This document shows, in pieces, positions 15,195-23,624 of a stretch of 64,000 bases of DNA. Location of the stretch: contig CAYYXG010000002.1 of the NCBI GenBank assembly GCA_964475595.1, positions 1 to 64,000 of the forward strand, in the 5' to 3' direction. Position 1 is the stretch's first letter, and every line of letters starts with the position of its first letter. Below the pieces are notes generated by a model that was not told the origin of the DNA, made no database searches, and saw only the letters and a program-made list of their open reading frames with translations. The translations under genes were made by a program, and so were the position numbers. Source of the DNA: RGEC01 sp964475595 (lineage in GTDB: Bacteria > Bacteroidota > Bacteroidia > NS11-12g > UBA955).

Positions 15195-16082
15195 ATGCCG
15201 AGTCAAAAAGAGATACGCAGCAGGATTTCTTCCACCATCAGCACGCAGCAAATTACCAAAGCGATGAAGCTGGTAAGTGCTACCAAGCTGAGAAAAGCGA
15301 GTGATGCCATTGTGCGTATGAGACCCTATGCAGAAAAACTGAAGGGCATCATGTCTAACCTGCAGGATAGCATTGAAGACCCCCAGCTGGCTGTGTATTT
15401 TCAGACAAGAGAGGTGAAAAATGTTTTGCTTGTTGTCATTACCAGCGATAGGGGATTGTGCGGAGCTTTCAATTCGAATGTTATTAAGCGCACTCGTCAG
15501 GTTTTAACTGAAAAATATGCTGAACAAAACAAGGCAGGCAATGTAACATTGTTGTGTATTGGCAAAAAAGGCGCTGAATTTCTGCGAAGGCTTAAATACA
15601 GTGTAGACAGCTCTTACATGCAAACCTTAACCATTTTGGATGCAGAAAAGGCATTTGAGTTGGGCGAGCATGTTTTACAAAGCTTCCGAAATGGAACCTA
15701 TGATCAGGTAGAGGTTATATTCAATCAGTTTAAAAATGCTGCTACACAGATTTTAACCAATGAGGTAATCTTACCTGTAAAGCCTCAGGTTAAGCCACTG
15801 GATGCAAAAAAGACAATGACTAACGACTACCTTTTTGAACCTAATAAGGTTCAAATTTTGCAGGATTTGATTCCCAGAAGCGTTAAAACACAAATTTACA
15901 GGGCGTTGCTTGATTCCTTGGCATCTGAACATGGAGCACGTATGGTGGCAATGGATAAGGCTACTGAAAATGCAGGTGAATTGCTGTTTAGTCTTCGTCT
16001 TGCCTACAACCAGGCACGCCAGGCGGCCATTACCCGAGAAATCAGTGAGATTGTGGGTGGCGTTGCCGCACTGGAAGGGTAA
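15195..16082 (+). CDS. atpG: ATP synthase F1 subunit gamma
   Basis: A 295-residue rotor shaft. The N-terminal SQKEIRSRISSTISTQQITKAMKLV and the C-terminal coiled coil (ENAGELLFSLRLAYNQARQA, AAITREISEIVGG) are the paired helices that run through the F1 head. VVITSDRGLCGAFNSN is also conserved. It is the last gene of the operon, followed by a strong terminator. Confidence 0.96.
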   Translation: MPSQKEIRSRISSTISTQQITKAMKLVSATKLRKASDAIVRMRPYAEKLKGIMSNLQDSIEDPQLAVYFQTREVKNVLLVVITSDRGLCGAFNSNVIKRTRQVLTEKYAEQNKAGNVTLLCIGKKGAEFLRRLKYSVDSSYMQTLTILDAEKAFELGEHVLQSFRNGTYDQVEVIFNQFKNAATQILTNEVILPVKPQVKPLDAKKTMTNDYLFEPNKVQILQDLIPRSVKTQIYRALLDSLASEHGARMVAMDKATENAGELLFSLRLAYNQARQAAITREISEIVGGVAALEG

Positions 16083-16103
16083 TTATTTCCATACAAACTT
16101 ATA

Positions 16104-16137
16104 TAAAAATGCCCCTATATAGGGGCATTTTTTTCAT
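16104..16137. terminator. Bidirectional terminator after the atp operon
   Basis: ATGCCCCTA paired with TAGGGGCAT (within 16109-16128) with a T7 run after it on the plus strand and a run of A before it. The structure can therefore terminate both atpG and the convergent gene ending at 16138. Confidence 0.85.
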
Positions 16138-16620
16138 TTAGTCTTCATGTTCAGTTCCTAAGTATGTGCATGTGCTATCGGCATTAATTTCCGGGGAATG
16201 CCGGATTTTGCCTCCCAACCACCCGGCCCGCATAGAAAGTATACATCCCATAATTACGGTTAGAAGCAACAACCACTGCGATGTTTTTGACCATTTGTGG
16301 TTTTTAATCAATAAAAAACCGGCGAGCAGTGAGAGAATTCCCGAGGCAATAATCAAAGGCATGGCCAATTCAGCAGCCTCTTCGTGCTCATGGATGGCTT
16401 CATGCGATATCCCTATAATTTTCTCGACCGCTTCCTCGGCACCCTCTCCGGTATTGCCAGCGATAAAGCCTCCTACAGCCGAAATGAGTACCAAAAAAAA
16501 TGCCAACAGCAGTGTATTTCTTGAATTGCGATACATGCCCCAGATAATGCTGATTGCGGAAAAGCTAAGCCCCAAAACAGGTAGATGATTGGTGATTAAA
16601 TGCCAATGTGATGCATTCAT
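16138..16620 (-). CDS. Small four-helix membrane protein
   Basis: A 160-residue integral membrane protein of unknown function. It has four hydrophobic segments: about 12-28, 33-52, 78-97 and 105-124. It starts MNASHWHLITNHLPVLG, a His-rich pattern reminiscent of DUF2231-type membrane proteins, and has an acidic/His loop (HEAIHEHEEAAE) that could bind metal or haem; that is only a suggestion. I chose the ATG at 16620, five bases past the NfeD stop, over a longer frame that overlaps NfeD. It is the third gene of the SPFH-NfeD operon. Confidence 0.65.
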   Translation of the reverse strand: MNASHWHLITNHLPVLGLSFSAISIIWGMYRNSRNTLLLAFFLVLISAVGGFIAGNTGEGAEEAVEKIIGISHEAIHEHEEAAELAMPLIIASGILSLLAGFLLIKNHKWSKTSQWLLLLTVIMGCILSMRAGWLGGKIRHSPEINADSTCTYLGTEHED

Positions 16621-16625
16621 GCTTA

Positions 16626-17054
16626 TTATTTTTTGCGAATGTAAACAACAATTCCATCCAAATGGGTGATAATGGCATTTTCTCCCACAGATAGGGTTTC
16701 TGCTTCTGTGGTGGCACTTTGCCATTCAGCTCCCCGATACTTTACTTTTCCTGTTTTGCCCTGAGAAACCTCCTCTACTACCACCACAGTTTGACCCTTA
16801 TGTTCCTCGAAGCGCTCTTCTCTGGAAGGGCCAAACCAGTGCAGTAATTTTTGCCGAAGTAAAAGTACACCCAGCGCAGATATTGCTGAAAAAGTAAGCC
16901 ATTGTGCCGTACTATTCATAGAAATTCCCATCCACAGTAAGCCACCGGTGATTAAAGCACCTGCGCCTAAAAACATGACGAAAAAAGTACCAAAAGCCAC
17001 ATCGGCAATAATGAGCAGTAACCCTGCTGCTCCCCACATCATTTCAGCACTCAT
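16626..17054 (-). CDS. NfeD-family membrane protein
   Basis: A 142-residue protein with two or three N-terminal membrane helices and a C-terminal OB-fold domain (VVVEEVSQGKTGKVKYRGAE ... ENAIITHLDGIVVYIRK). This is the short NfeD form without a protease domain. NfeD proteins work with SPFH/stomatin partners in membrane microdomains. Its start overlaps the SPFH stop by four bases, so the two are translationally coupled. Confidence 0.88.
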   Translation of the reverse strand: MSAEMMWGAAGLLLIIADVAFGTFFVMFLGAGALITGGLLWMGISMNSTAQWLTFSAISALGVLLLRQKLLHWFGPSREERFEEHKGQTVVVVEEVSQGKTGKVKYRGAEWQSATTEAETLSVGENAIITHLDGIVVYIRKK

Positions 17055-17980
17055 GACTTGGTTTTAGTTGTATCGTTTTGCTGTTTAATTACCCCCATAG
17101 CCGCTGAAATCATGGAACCCATATCGGCAAAATTGGCGGGTAAAATCATGGTATTGGTGCTTTTGGCTAGCTTGCCATATTGTTCCACCAGATTTTCAGC
17201 TACGCGGAGCTGAACCGCTTCAAATCCCCCTTTTTCCTGCAAAGCAGAAGCCACTTCTCTAATCCCATCTGCTGTTGCACTGGCCACTGCTTTAATGGCC
17301 GCTGCCTGACCTTCTGCTTCGTTGATTTGTTGTTGTCTGATGGCTTCAGATTCAAGCACCATTTTTTGCTTTTGTCCTTCCGCTTGGTTAATGGCGCTTT
17401 GTTTTTCGCCTTCTGAAGTTAGAATTACCGCACGTTTTTCGCGTTCGGCCTGCATTTGTTTTTCCATGGCATTCAGTACCGATTTTGGAGGTGTGATATT
17501 CTTTATTTCATAGCGAAGTATTTTGACGCCCCATCCGGACGACGCTTCATCGATGGCAGAAACAATAGCCCCATTAATGTTGGTGCGCTCTTCAAATGTT
17601 TTGTCCAGATCAATTTTCCCTATTTCACTGCGCATGGTGGTCTGTGCAAGCTGTATCACCGCAAACTGATAATTAGAAATACCGTAAGAGGCCTTGGCAG
17701 GATCAATGACCTGTGCGAAAACAACACCGTCTACTGCTACCTGCACATTGTCTTTGGTAATACAAATCTGTTCCGGTATGTCCATGGCCGCTTCTTTCAG
17801 GGAATGCTTGTAGGCAACTCGATCAAAAAAAGGAATGATTAAATTGAAGCCGGGCTGCAGGACCTGGTGGAATTTGCCTAAACGTTCTACAACAAAAGCA
17901 TTTTGCTGCGGAATTACCTTAATAGATCTGAGGATGACTAACACAACCAGTGTTACCAGTACGTAAATGAAAATATTCAT
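17051..17980 (-). CDS. SPFH/Band 7 (stomatin-like) protein
   Basis: A 309-residue membrane-anchored protein of the QmcA/stomatin type. It has an N-terminal helix (about 2-20), then QNAFVVERLGKFHQVLQPGF and the Band 7 domain (KDNVQVAVDGVVFAQVIDP). A coiled coil rich in Ala/Glu/Gln (EGEKQSAINQAEGQKQKM) leads to the C-terminus. Such proteins form membrane rings that modulate proteases and lipid domains. It is first in the operon with NfeD. A -7 box TATATTTG (complement of 18001-18008) lies 20 bases upstream of the ATG, without an evident -33 partner. Confidence 0.92.
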   Translation of the reverse strand: MNIFIYVLVTLVVLVILRSIKVIPQQNAFVVERLGKFHQVLQPGFNLIIPFFDRVAYKHSLKEAAMDIPEQICITKDNVQVAVDGVVFAQVIDPAKASYGISNYQFAVIQLAQTTMRSEIGKIDLDKTFEERTNINGAIVSAIDEASSGWGVKILRYEIKNITPPKSVLNAMEKQMQAEREKRAVILTSEGEKQSAINQAEGQKQKMVLESEAIRQQQINEAEGQAAAIKAVASATADGIREVASALQEKGGFEAVQLRVAENLVEQYGKLAKSTNTMILPANFADMGSMISAAMGVIKQQNDTTKTKS

Positions 17981-18064
17981 GTTTTTAATAATAGTTCATT
18001 CAAATATAAGAGAAATAGTATCTGAAATATTTGTTTTTGTCGAAAAAAATGCGTATATTACATG

Positions 18065-20293
18065 TTAGGTATCCAGTCGGGTGACCTGAATATACTGGTG
18101 TGTACCCTGTATTTTTTCCATGAGCAAATCCAGGTGTGCCTTGCTATGAAGAAATACCTCCAGTCGGCCTTCAAAGGTCCCTTCTGCCTCATTGGCTTTT
18201 ATATTGATGCTTCGCATGTTGACCTCCATATCTTTTGAAATGATATCGGTGATTTTACTTACAATGCCAACATCATCAATTCCACTTACCGAAAGTATGG
18301 CTTCAAAGGGTTTTTCATATCCATCAGTTCTCCAGGATGCAGCAATGATTCTGTAGCCGTACTGACTCATTAGTCGTTGCGCATTGGGGCAGGAGGTACG
18401 ATGTATTTTTACGCCTTCTCCCACGGTAATGAAGCCAAAAATGGAGTCACCCGGTAAGGGATTACAACATTTGGCCAGCTGATAAGACATTTCAAAATCA
18501 TCCCCAATGACAATTTGTCCTTTGGCTTTTGCGATTTTTTTGGTATTGGGTGTTTTTTCTGTTGCAGGGCTGGATTTAGTGGACTGTTTTGTTACGGATA
18601 TGTCCTTAATAATCAGTTTCTCCAACTTTATATCGCCGTTGGCCACCTTGTGGTAAAATTCAGCGGCTGTGGCCGTTTGGAAATGTTTCATCAGCAATCC
18701 AATGTTTTTTTCGCTGATGATTTCCCCCTGACTTTTTAATTTTCTCTCTACCATTTCCTTTCCCATCCCGGCCAGACGGGTTTTCTCCATTTTCAGAAAT
18801 TCCCTTATTTTACTTCTTGCTTTGCCGGTTTTAACCAGTTCAAGCCAACCTGCATTGGCTCGGGATTTTTGTGTTGTGAGAATTTCTACGATGTCCCCAT
18901 TCTTCAGCACATGGCTGATGGGAACCAGTTTGTTATTGACTTTAGCACCGATAGTATGGAGTCCAATCTGGCTGTGAACAGCAAATGCGAAATCAAGGGC
19001 TGTACCGCCTAATGGTAAATTTTTAACGTCACCCTTCGGGGTAAAAAGGTAAATTTCCTCTCCGAGCAGGCTGAATCTGAATTCACTAACCAATTCCAAC
19101 GCGCTTAAATCCTGATTTTCCAGGGTGTCTTTTACATTAGATAGCCAGTTTTCAAAGGCCTGATCCTGCGGGGTGATACTGCTGCTGCCCTCCTTGTATC
19201 GCCAGTGTGCTGCCAGTCCACGCTCGGCAACGTCATCCATCCGTTTACTTCGAATTTGAATTTCTACCCAGCGGCCTTTGGGTCCTAATACGGTTGCGTG
19301 AAGTGCTTCATAACCATTGCTTTTGGGTTGACTTAGCCAGTCCCTGAGTCTGTTGGCATGGCTTCGGTACTGATCCGTAATGATGGAATATACTTTCCAG
19401 CAATCTGCTTTTTCCAGAAAAAGGGGAGAGTCAATGATTACGCGAATGGCAAAAACATCATATACCTCCTCAAAAGGAATTTGCTGCACCTTCATTTTTC
19501 TGGCAATGCCGTAAATGCTTTTAGGCCGCCCTTTGATTTCCACGACTTTCATGTCGGTTTTTTCAAGTTCGGCCCGCAAGGGCTCTATAAATTCGCGGAT
19601 ATATCGTTGCCTTGACAGTTTGGTTTCTGCCAGCTTTTGGGAAATTTCTTTGTAAAGTTCCGGCTCGGTAAATTTAAGCGCCAGATCCTCCATTTCGGTC
19701 TTAATGGCATTTAGACCCAGTCTATGAGCAAGAGGAGCATAGATAAAATTGGTTTCTGAGGCAATTTTGAGCTTGGTGTTTTCACTTACCGAACCTAGCG
19801 TTCTCATATTATGCAGCCGATCACACAATTTCACCAGGATTACCCTTAGGTCTTCTCCCAATGTCAGTAGCATTTTTTTAAAGTTCTCGGCCTGTATGCT
19901 GTGCTCTTTGTCTACGTTGTCAAAAACCGTATTTATTTTGGTTAAACCATCAATAATGGAGGCTGTTTTGGGCCCGAAACGATGCTCAATATCGTCGAGC
20001 GTTATTTCTGTATCTTCCACCACATCATGCAGAAGCGCGCAGATAACGCTGGTGGGCCCCAGGCCGAGTTCACTTACTGCAATCTGAGCAACGGCAAGAG
20101 GATGAAAGATATAAGGCTCTCCGCTTTTACGCACCATGCCCTCATGCGACCTTGCAGCCAGATCGAAAGCATCCCGAACCTTATTCAGTTTATCTTTGGG
20201 AACATCCTTGCCTAGCGATCGCAGAAGATGCCGGTAACGTTTCAGTAGCTCGGTTCTGTAAATTTCGTATGTATCACCTTCCAGCAGTGGCAT
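18065..20293 (-). CDS. rel: Bifunctional (p)ppGpp synthetase/hydrolase (RelA/SpoT)
   Basis: A 742-residue long-RSH protein controlling the stringent response. The HD hydrolase domain has intact metal ligands (H50, H64, HD at 89-90 and ED at 93-94 in LLHDVVEDTE), so hydrolysis should work. The synthetase region contains GRPKSIYGIARKMK and YDVFAIRV. These are followed by a TGS domain (IYLFTPKGDVKNLPLGGTAL), a zinc-finger-like part with CCNPLPGDSIFGF and HRTSCPNA, and a C-terminal ACT domain. It starts ten bases after the M20 dipeptidase stop and is probably co-transcribed with it. Confidence 0.95.
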   Translation of the reverse strand: MPLLEGDTYEIYRTELLKRYRHLLRSLGKDVPKDKLNKVRDAFDLAARSHEGMVRKSGEPYIFHPLAVAQIAVSELGLGPTSVICALLHDVVEDTEITLDDIEHRFGPKTASIIDGLTKINTVFDNVDKEHSIQAENFKKMLLTLGEDLRVILVKLCDRLHNMRTLGSVSENTKLKIASETNFIYAPLAHRLGLNAIKTEMEDLALKFTEPELYKEISQKLAETKLSRQRYIREFIEPLRAELEKTDMKVVEIKGRPKSIYGIARKMKVQQIPFEEVYDVFAIRVIIDSPLFLEKADCWKVYSIITDQYRSHANRLRDWLSQPKSNGYEALHATVLGPKGRWVEIQIRSKRMDDVAERGLAAHWRYKEGSSSITPQDQAFENWLSNVKDTLENQDLSALELVSEFRFSLLGEEIYLFTPKGDVKNLPLGGTALDFAFAVHSQIGLHTIGAKVNNKLVPISHVLKNGDIVEILTTQKSRANAGWLELVKTGKARSKIREFLKMEKTRLAGMGKEMVERKLKSQGEIISEKNIGLLMKHFQTATAAEFYHKVANGDIKLEKLIIKDISVTKQSTKSSPATEKTPNTKKIAKAKGQIVIGDDFEMSYQLAKCCNPLPGDSIFGFITVGEGVKIHRTSCPNAQRLMSQYGYRIIAASWRTDGYEKPFEAILSVSGIDDVGIVSKITDIISKDMEVNMRSINIKANEAEGTFEGRLEVFLHSKAHLDLLMEKIQGTHQYIQVTRLDT

Positions 20294-20303
20294 GACGCTT
20301 GTG

Positions 20304-21674
20304 TCAGGACTTGTTTAATTCGGCGAAATGGTGGAAAAAGCGTGGAATGGTTTCAATGCCTTTGAAATAATTGAATATTCCATAGTGTTCATTGGGCGAG
20401 TGCAGTGCATCACTATCCAGTCCAAAACCCATCAGAACCACCTTTGTCTTTAACTCTTGCTCAAATAAGGCCACAATGGGAATACTGCCTCCCCCTCGGG
20501 TAGGAATGGGGTCTTTCCCGAAAGTATCTTTCATAGCGGCAGCAGCAGCTTTGTAGGCAATACTGTCGGTAGGTGTTAACACCGGTTCTCCGCCATGGTG
20601 CGGTCTTACTTCAACTTTAATGCCGGGAGGTGCAATGCTCTCAAAGTGGTTCTTAAACAGACTTGTGATTTGTTCACTGCTTTGGTTGGGCACCAGGCGC
20701 ATGCTGATTTTGGCGTAGGCCTTGGAAGGAAGCACGGTTTTACTGCCTTCACCTGTATAACCACCCCAAATGCCATTAACATCCAGTGTTGGGCGGATTC
20801 CGGTACGTTCGATGGTGCTAAAACCCGTTTCTCCCATCACATCATCGACATCCAAATCTTTTTTGTATGCTTCTATATCGAAAGGGATTTTTGACATTGC
20901 TTCTCGGTCCTCCGATGAGGTTTCCAGCACGTCATTGTAAAATCCGGGAATGGTAATGTGGCGATTTTCATCGTGCATGCTGGCAATCATGGTGCAAAGC
21001 GCATTGATGGGATTGGCAACCGCACCTCCATATACACCGCTGTGCAGATCTCGGTTAGGGCCTGTAACCTCCACTTCTACGTATGACAAGCCACGCAAAC
21101 CTACGTCGATACTGGGAACATCATTGGCAACCATGGATGTGTCACTGATTAAAATTACATCGGCTTTTAGTTTTTCGCGGTTATTAACACAAAAAGGCCC
21201 AAGATTACCGCTGCCGACTTCTTCTTCACCTTCAATCATGAATTTGACATTGCAGCAAAGCGTGTCTGTTTTCATCATGGTTTCAAATGCCTTCACATGC
21301 ATGAAAAACTGTCCTTTATCGTCCGCTGCCCCGCGAGCATAGATTTTTCCGTCCCGCACGCTGGGTTCAAAGGCGGGGGTAGTCCACAATTCATCCGGTG
21401 CACTGGGCTGTACATCATAGTGTCCGTAAATTAAAATGGTGGGCCAGTTAGGGTTAATAATCTTTTCTCCGTATACGATGGGATGTCCGGCTGTTTCCTC
21501 AATAGTCACATTGTCGGCACCTGCATTTTTAAGGTGTGTTGCCACAGATTCTGCACAAATCCTTACGTCACCGGCAAAAGTGCTGTCTGCTGAAATGCTG
21601 GGAATGCGAAGTAAATCAAATAGCTCCTGTAAAAAACGATTTTTATTTTGTTCAATGTATGCGTTTTGACTCAT
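20304..21674 (-). CDS. M20-family dipeptidase
   Basis: A 456-residue zinc metallopeptidase of the M20 family, cleaving dipeptides or related amides in the cytoplasm. Metal and catalytic motifs are visible: YGHYDVQP (His and Asp), ARGAADDKGQ (bridging Asp) and EGEEEVGS (general base Glu). A dimerisation domain is inserted around residues 190-350. No signal peptide is seen. It precedes rel in the same operon, a pairing for which I know no functional reason. Confidence 0.9.
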   Translation of the reverse strand: MSQNAYIEQNKNRFLQELFDLLRIPSISADSTFAGDVRICAESVATHLKNAGADNVTIEETAGHPIVYGEKIINPNWPTILIYGHYDVQPSAPDELWTTPAFEPSVRDGKIYARGAADDKGQFFMHVKAFETMMKTDTLCCNVKFMIEGEEEVGSGNLGPFCVNNREKLKADVILISDTSMVANDVPSIDVGLRGLSYVEVEVTGPNRDLHSGVYGGAVANPINALCTMIASMHDENRHITIPGFYNDVLETSSEDREAMSKIPFDIEAYKKDLDVDDVMGETGFSTIERTGIRPTLDVNGIWGGYTGEGSKTVLPSKAYAKISMRLVPNQSSEQITSLFKNHFESIAPPGIKVEVRPHHGGEPVLTPTDSIAYKAAAAAMKDTFGKDPIPTRGGGSIPIVALFEQELKTKVVLMGFGLDSDALHSPNEHYGIFNYFKGIETIPRFFHHFAELNKS

Positions 21675-21747
21675 AGTGCCCGCAATTTACATCAACCGCA
21701 CGATTATTTAGGCGCACTTTTGATATATGTTATCTATTTTTGTAACA

Positions 21748-21921
21748 ATGAAAGATACCACAGCCATTTCTGTACAAGGTTTTAAAAATCAGTTTTTTCT
21801 ATGGGAAGTGGTCATTACTGTTTTGGTGTTTGTTTCCATTTATTTTTTCCTCAGAGCATTCAAGAAAAAAGAGACAGAGGCCAAAGCGCATAACCAGCGG
21901 TTTGAAAAATTTGAAGATTAA
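21748..21921 (+). CDS. Small single-pass membrane protein
   Basis: A 57-residue protein with one membrane helix (about 18-38), followed by a charged C-terminus (RAFKKKETEAKAHNQRFEKF). No family is recognised. An earlier ATG at 21727 is unlikely, because a -7 promoter box TATTTTTG (21735-21742) lies between the two starts, five bases before the ATG used here. It ends five bases before the ZIP transporter and is probably co-transcribed with it. Confidence 0.6.
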   Translation: MKDTTAISVQGFKNQFFLWEVVITVLVFVSIYFFLRAFKKKETEAKAHNQRFEKFED

Positions 21922-21926
21922 CAGGT

Positions 21927-22754
21927 ATGAAATCGCTGATTGATTTTTTCACCCAAATGCATCCCATCATGCAGGGCTTGGTGGCCACTTTATTTACCTG
22001 GCTGGTGACCGCGGTTGGAGCTTCATTTGTGTTTTTCATGAAAGACATCAAACGGGGGTTCATGGATACCATGCTGGGGTTTACAGGCGGGGTAATGCTG
22101 GCAGCCAGCTTTTGGAGTTTGCTTAATCCTGCTATTGATATGGCAGAAACAACCTGGTCTCCTCAATGGGCATGGGTGCCAGTAGCCATTGGATTTTTAC
22201 TGGGGGCGTTATTTATTTTTGGCCTTGATCAGTTATTGCCGCACTTGCATATTCATCAGCCCATAGAAAAGCGGGAAGGGATGAAAACAGACTGGAATAG
22301 AACGGTACTTTTGGTATTGGCCATCACGCTGCACAATATACCTGAAGGTCTTGCAGTAGGGGTTGCTTTTGGTGCTGTTGCGGAAGGATTGCCGGGCGCT
22401 GATATGGCAGGTGCTATTGCGCTGGCCATTGGCATTGGTATTCAGGATTTTCCCGAAGGACTGGCAGTGGCGATTCCACTCAGAAGGTTTGGGATGAGCC
22501 GAACCAAGTCTTTTCTATGGGGGCAATTAAGTGGTGTTGTAGAGCCCATTGCCGGTGTTTTGGGTGTTGCCCTGGTTATGGTTGCACAGCCCTTATTGCC
22601 CTATGCCCTTGCCTTTGCAGCCGGTGCCATGATTTATGTGGTGGTGGAAGAAGTAATTCCGGAAACCCAGCGCGACGGACATACTGATAAGGCAACCCTA
22701 GGCCTGATTTTTGGATTTGTTCTGATGATGGCGCTGGATGTGGGGTTGGGATAA
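21927..22754 (+). CDS. ZIP-family metal transporter
   Basis: A 275-residue inner-membrane permease with eight helices, importing zinc or another divalent metal. The two signature metal-binding helices are clear: HNIPEGLAVGVAFGAV and QDFPEGLAVAIPLR. The variable cytoplasmic loop between helices 3 and 4 has a short His motif (PHLHIHQP). No metal-responsive operator was recognised upstream. It probably shares a transcript with the small protein before it. Confidence 0.92.
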   Translation: MKSLIDFFTQMHPIMQGLVATLFTWLVTAVGASFVFFMKDIKRGFMDTMLGFTGGVMLAASFWSLLNPAIDMAETTWSPQWAWVPVAIGFLLGALFIFGLDQLLPHLHIHQPIEKREGMKTDWNRTVLLVLAITLHNIPEGLAVGVAFGAVAEGLPGADMAGAIALAIGIGIQDFPEGLAVAIPLRRFGMSRTKSFLWGQLSGVVEPIAGVLGVALVMVAQPLLPYALAFAAGAMIYVVVEEVIPETQRDGHTDKATLGLIFGFVLMMALDVGLG

Positions 22755-22803
22755 TTTCACTCCGATTACTCAATTGCAAAATTGATTTACGGTTGCCCAA
22801 TTA

Positions 22804-23535
22804 TCAATAGAAATAACCGCTTGATTTTTTGAAATTGCTGAGGTTGAAATAATAGGTGAATCCAACCTGTAAAAATCCACCCCGATAATTCAGGGGAAAT
22901 TGTTTTTTTAATCCTTCACTGTGTAAAACCATTAAACTGGCATCATTACTGAGCGATTGTGTGTAGGTGACACCAATTTCATACCGGTTATTATTCTCTG
23001 AAGTGCCTCCCAGCGCAAATCCAAGATAAAACATGGGATAGAAGTTGCGTGCAGTAGTCTCTTTGATCATAAAGGCCGGTCTTGCATCATCATTGGCAAA
23101 TGAAGCACTATCTCCCCTAAAATTGAAATTTGCGATTACACCAAATTTTTCAGTGATGTAATTCTGGGCATTAAACTGTTGTCTGAAATGCAACCCAAGC
23201 GGAATGTTAACACTCCAAAACTTTCTGTTTATATCAGGACTGGTGGGGAGTGTGTCGTTATTGATGCGATAGCCTTTTTGCACAAAATTGGCTCCAAATG
23301 CAATGCCTGCGTTACTGCTCAGGTCATATATGCCACTTACGCCCAGCGCTATCCCCAGTCTGTTGCGTTTTGTGAAATTCACAGGAAATGTGTCGTTGTT
23401 TGAGCTCCGACTAAAATTGGCACCGGCATTAAATCCCAGCATGAACCGTGGGTCCTTTTTTTCTTCTTGTGCATGTAAATCATAGTTATTCAGCAACATG
23501 GAAGCAATTGCCAATAAGAATAAACGGTGAGCCAT
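22804..23535 (-). CDS. PorT-family outer-membrane beta-barrel protein
   Basis: A 243-residue exported protein. The signal peptide MAHRLFLLAIASMLLNNYDLHAQ is followed by alternating beta-strand sequence typical of eight-stranded OMP_b-brl_2/PorT-family barrels (FMLGFNAGANFSRSS, NAGIAFGANFVQKGY, YRGGFLQVGFTYYFNL). No function beyond an outer-membrane barrel can be stated. It is divergent from luxC, with a full promoter ending four bases before its ATG. Confidence 0.82.
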   Translation of the reverse strand: MAHRLFLLAIASMLLNNYDLHAQEEKKDPRFMLGFNAGANFSRSSNNDTFPVNFTKRNRLGIALGVSGIYDLSSNAGIAFGANFVQKGYRINNDTLPTSPDINRKFWSVNIPLGLHFRQQFNAQNYITEKFGVIANFNFRGDSASFANDDARPAFMIKETTARNFYPMFYLGFALGGTSENNNRYEIGVTYTQSLSNDASLMVLHSEGLKKQFPLNYRGGFLQVGFTYYFNLSNFKKSSGYFY

Positions 23536-23539
23536 TTGG

Positions 23540-23569
23540 CAAATTTACAAGTGCATTCATATAATTCAA
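23540..23569 (-). promoter_or_regulatory. Promoter of the PorT-family barrel gene
   Basis: On the minus strand: TTG (complement of 23567-23569), 19 bases, then TAAATTTG (complement of 23540-23547), a full consensus match. The box ends four bases before the ATG at 23535. On the other strand TAACTTTG (23613-23620) sits four bases before the luxC ATG, so the 89-base divergent region carries both promoters. Confidence 0.62.
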
Positions 23570-23624
23570 TACACCATTGCTGCCAACGTGGTTTTATTCA
23601 GTGGGCTTTGGGTAACTTTGCTCC

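Noticed and set aside
14622..15251. Minus-strand frame of 209 residues opposite atpA/atpG
   Set aside because: It spans two real genes on the other strand and shows no domain; a shadow frame.
13602..16082. Missing atpD/atpC as a broken operon
   Set aside because: A split F1 arrangement with atpD-atpC elsewhere is usual in Bacteroidota, and the operon ends in a clean terminator.
22770..22785. TCAATT-GCAA-AATTGA hairpin between the ZIP gene and the barrel gene
   Set aside because: AT-rich 6-bp stem without a T tract; not convincing as a terminator.
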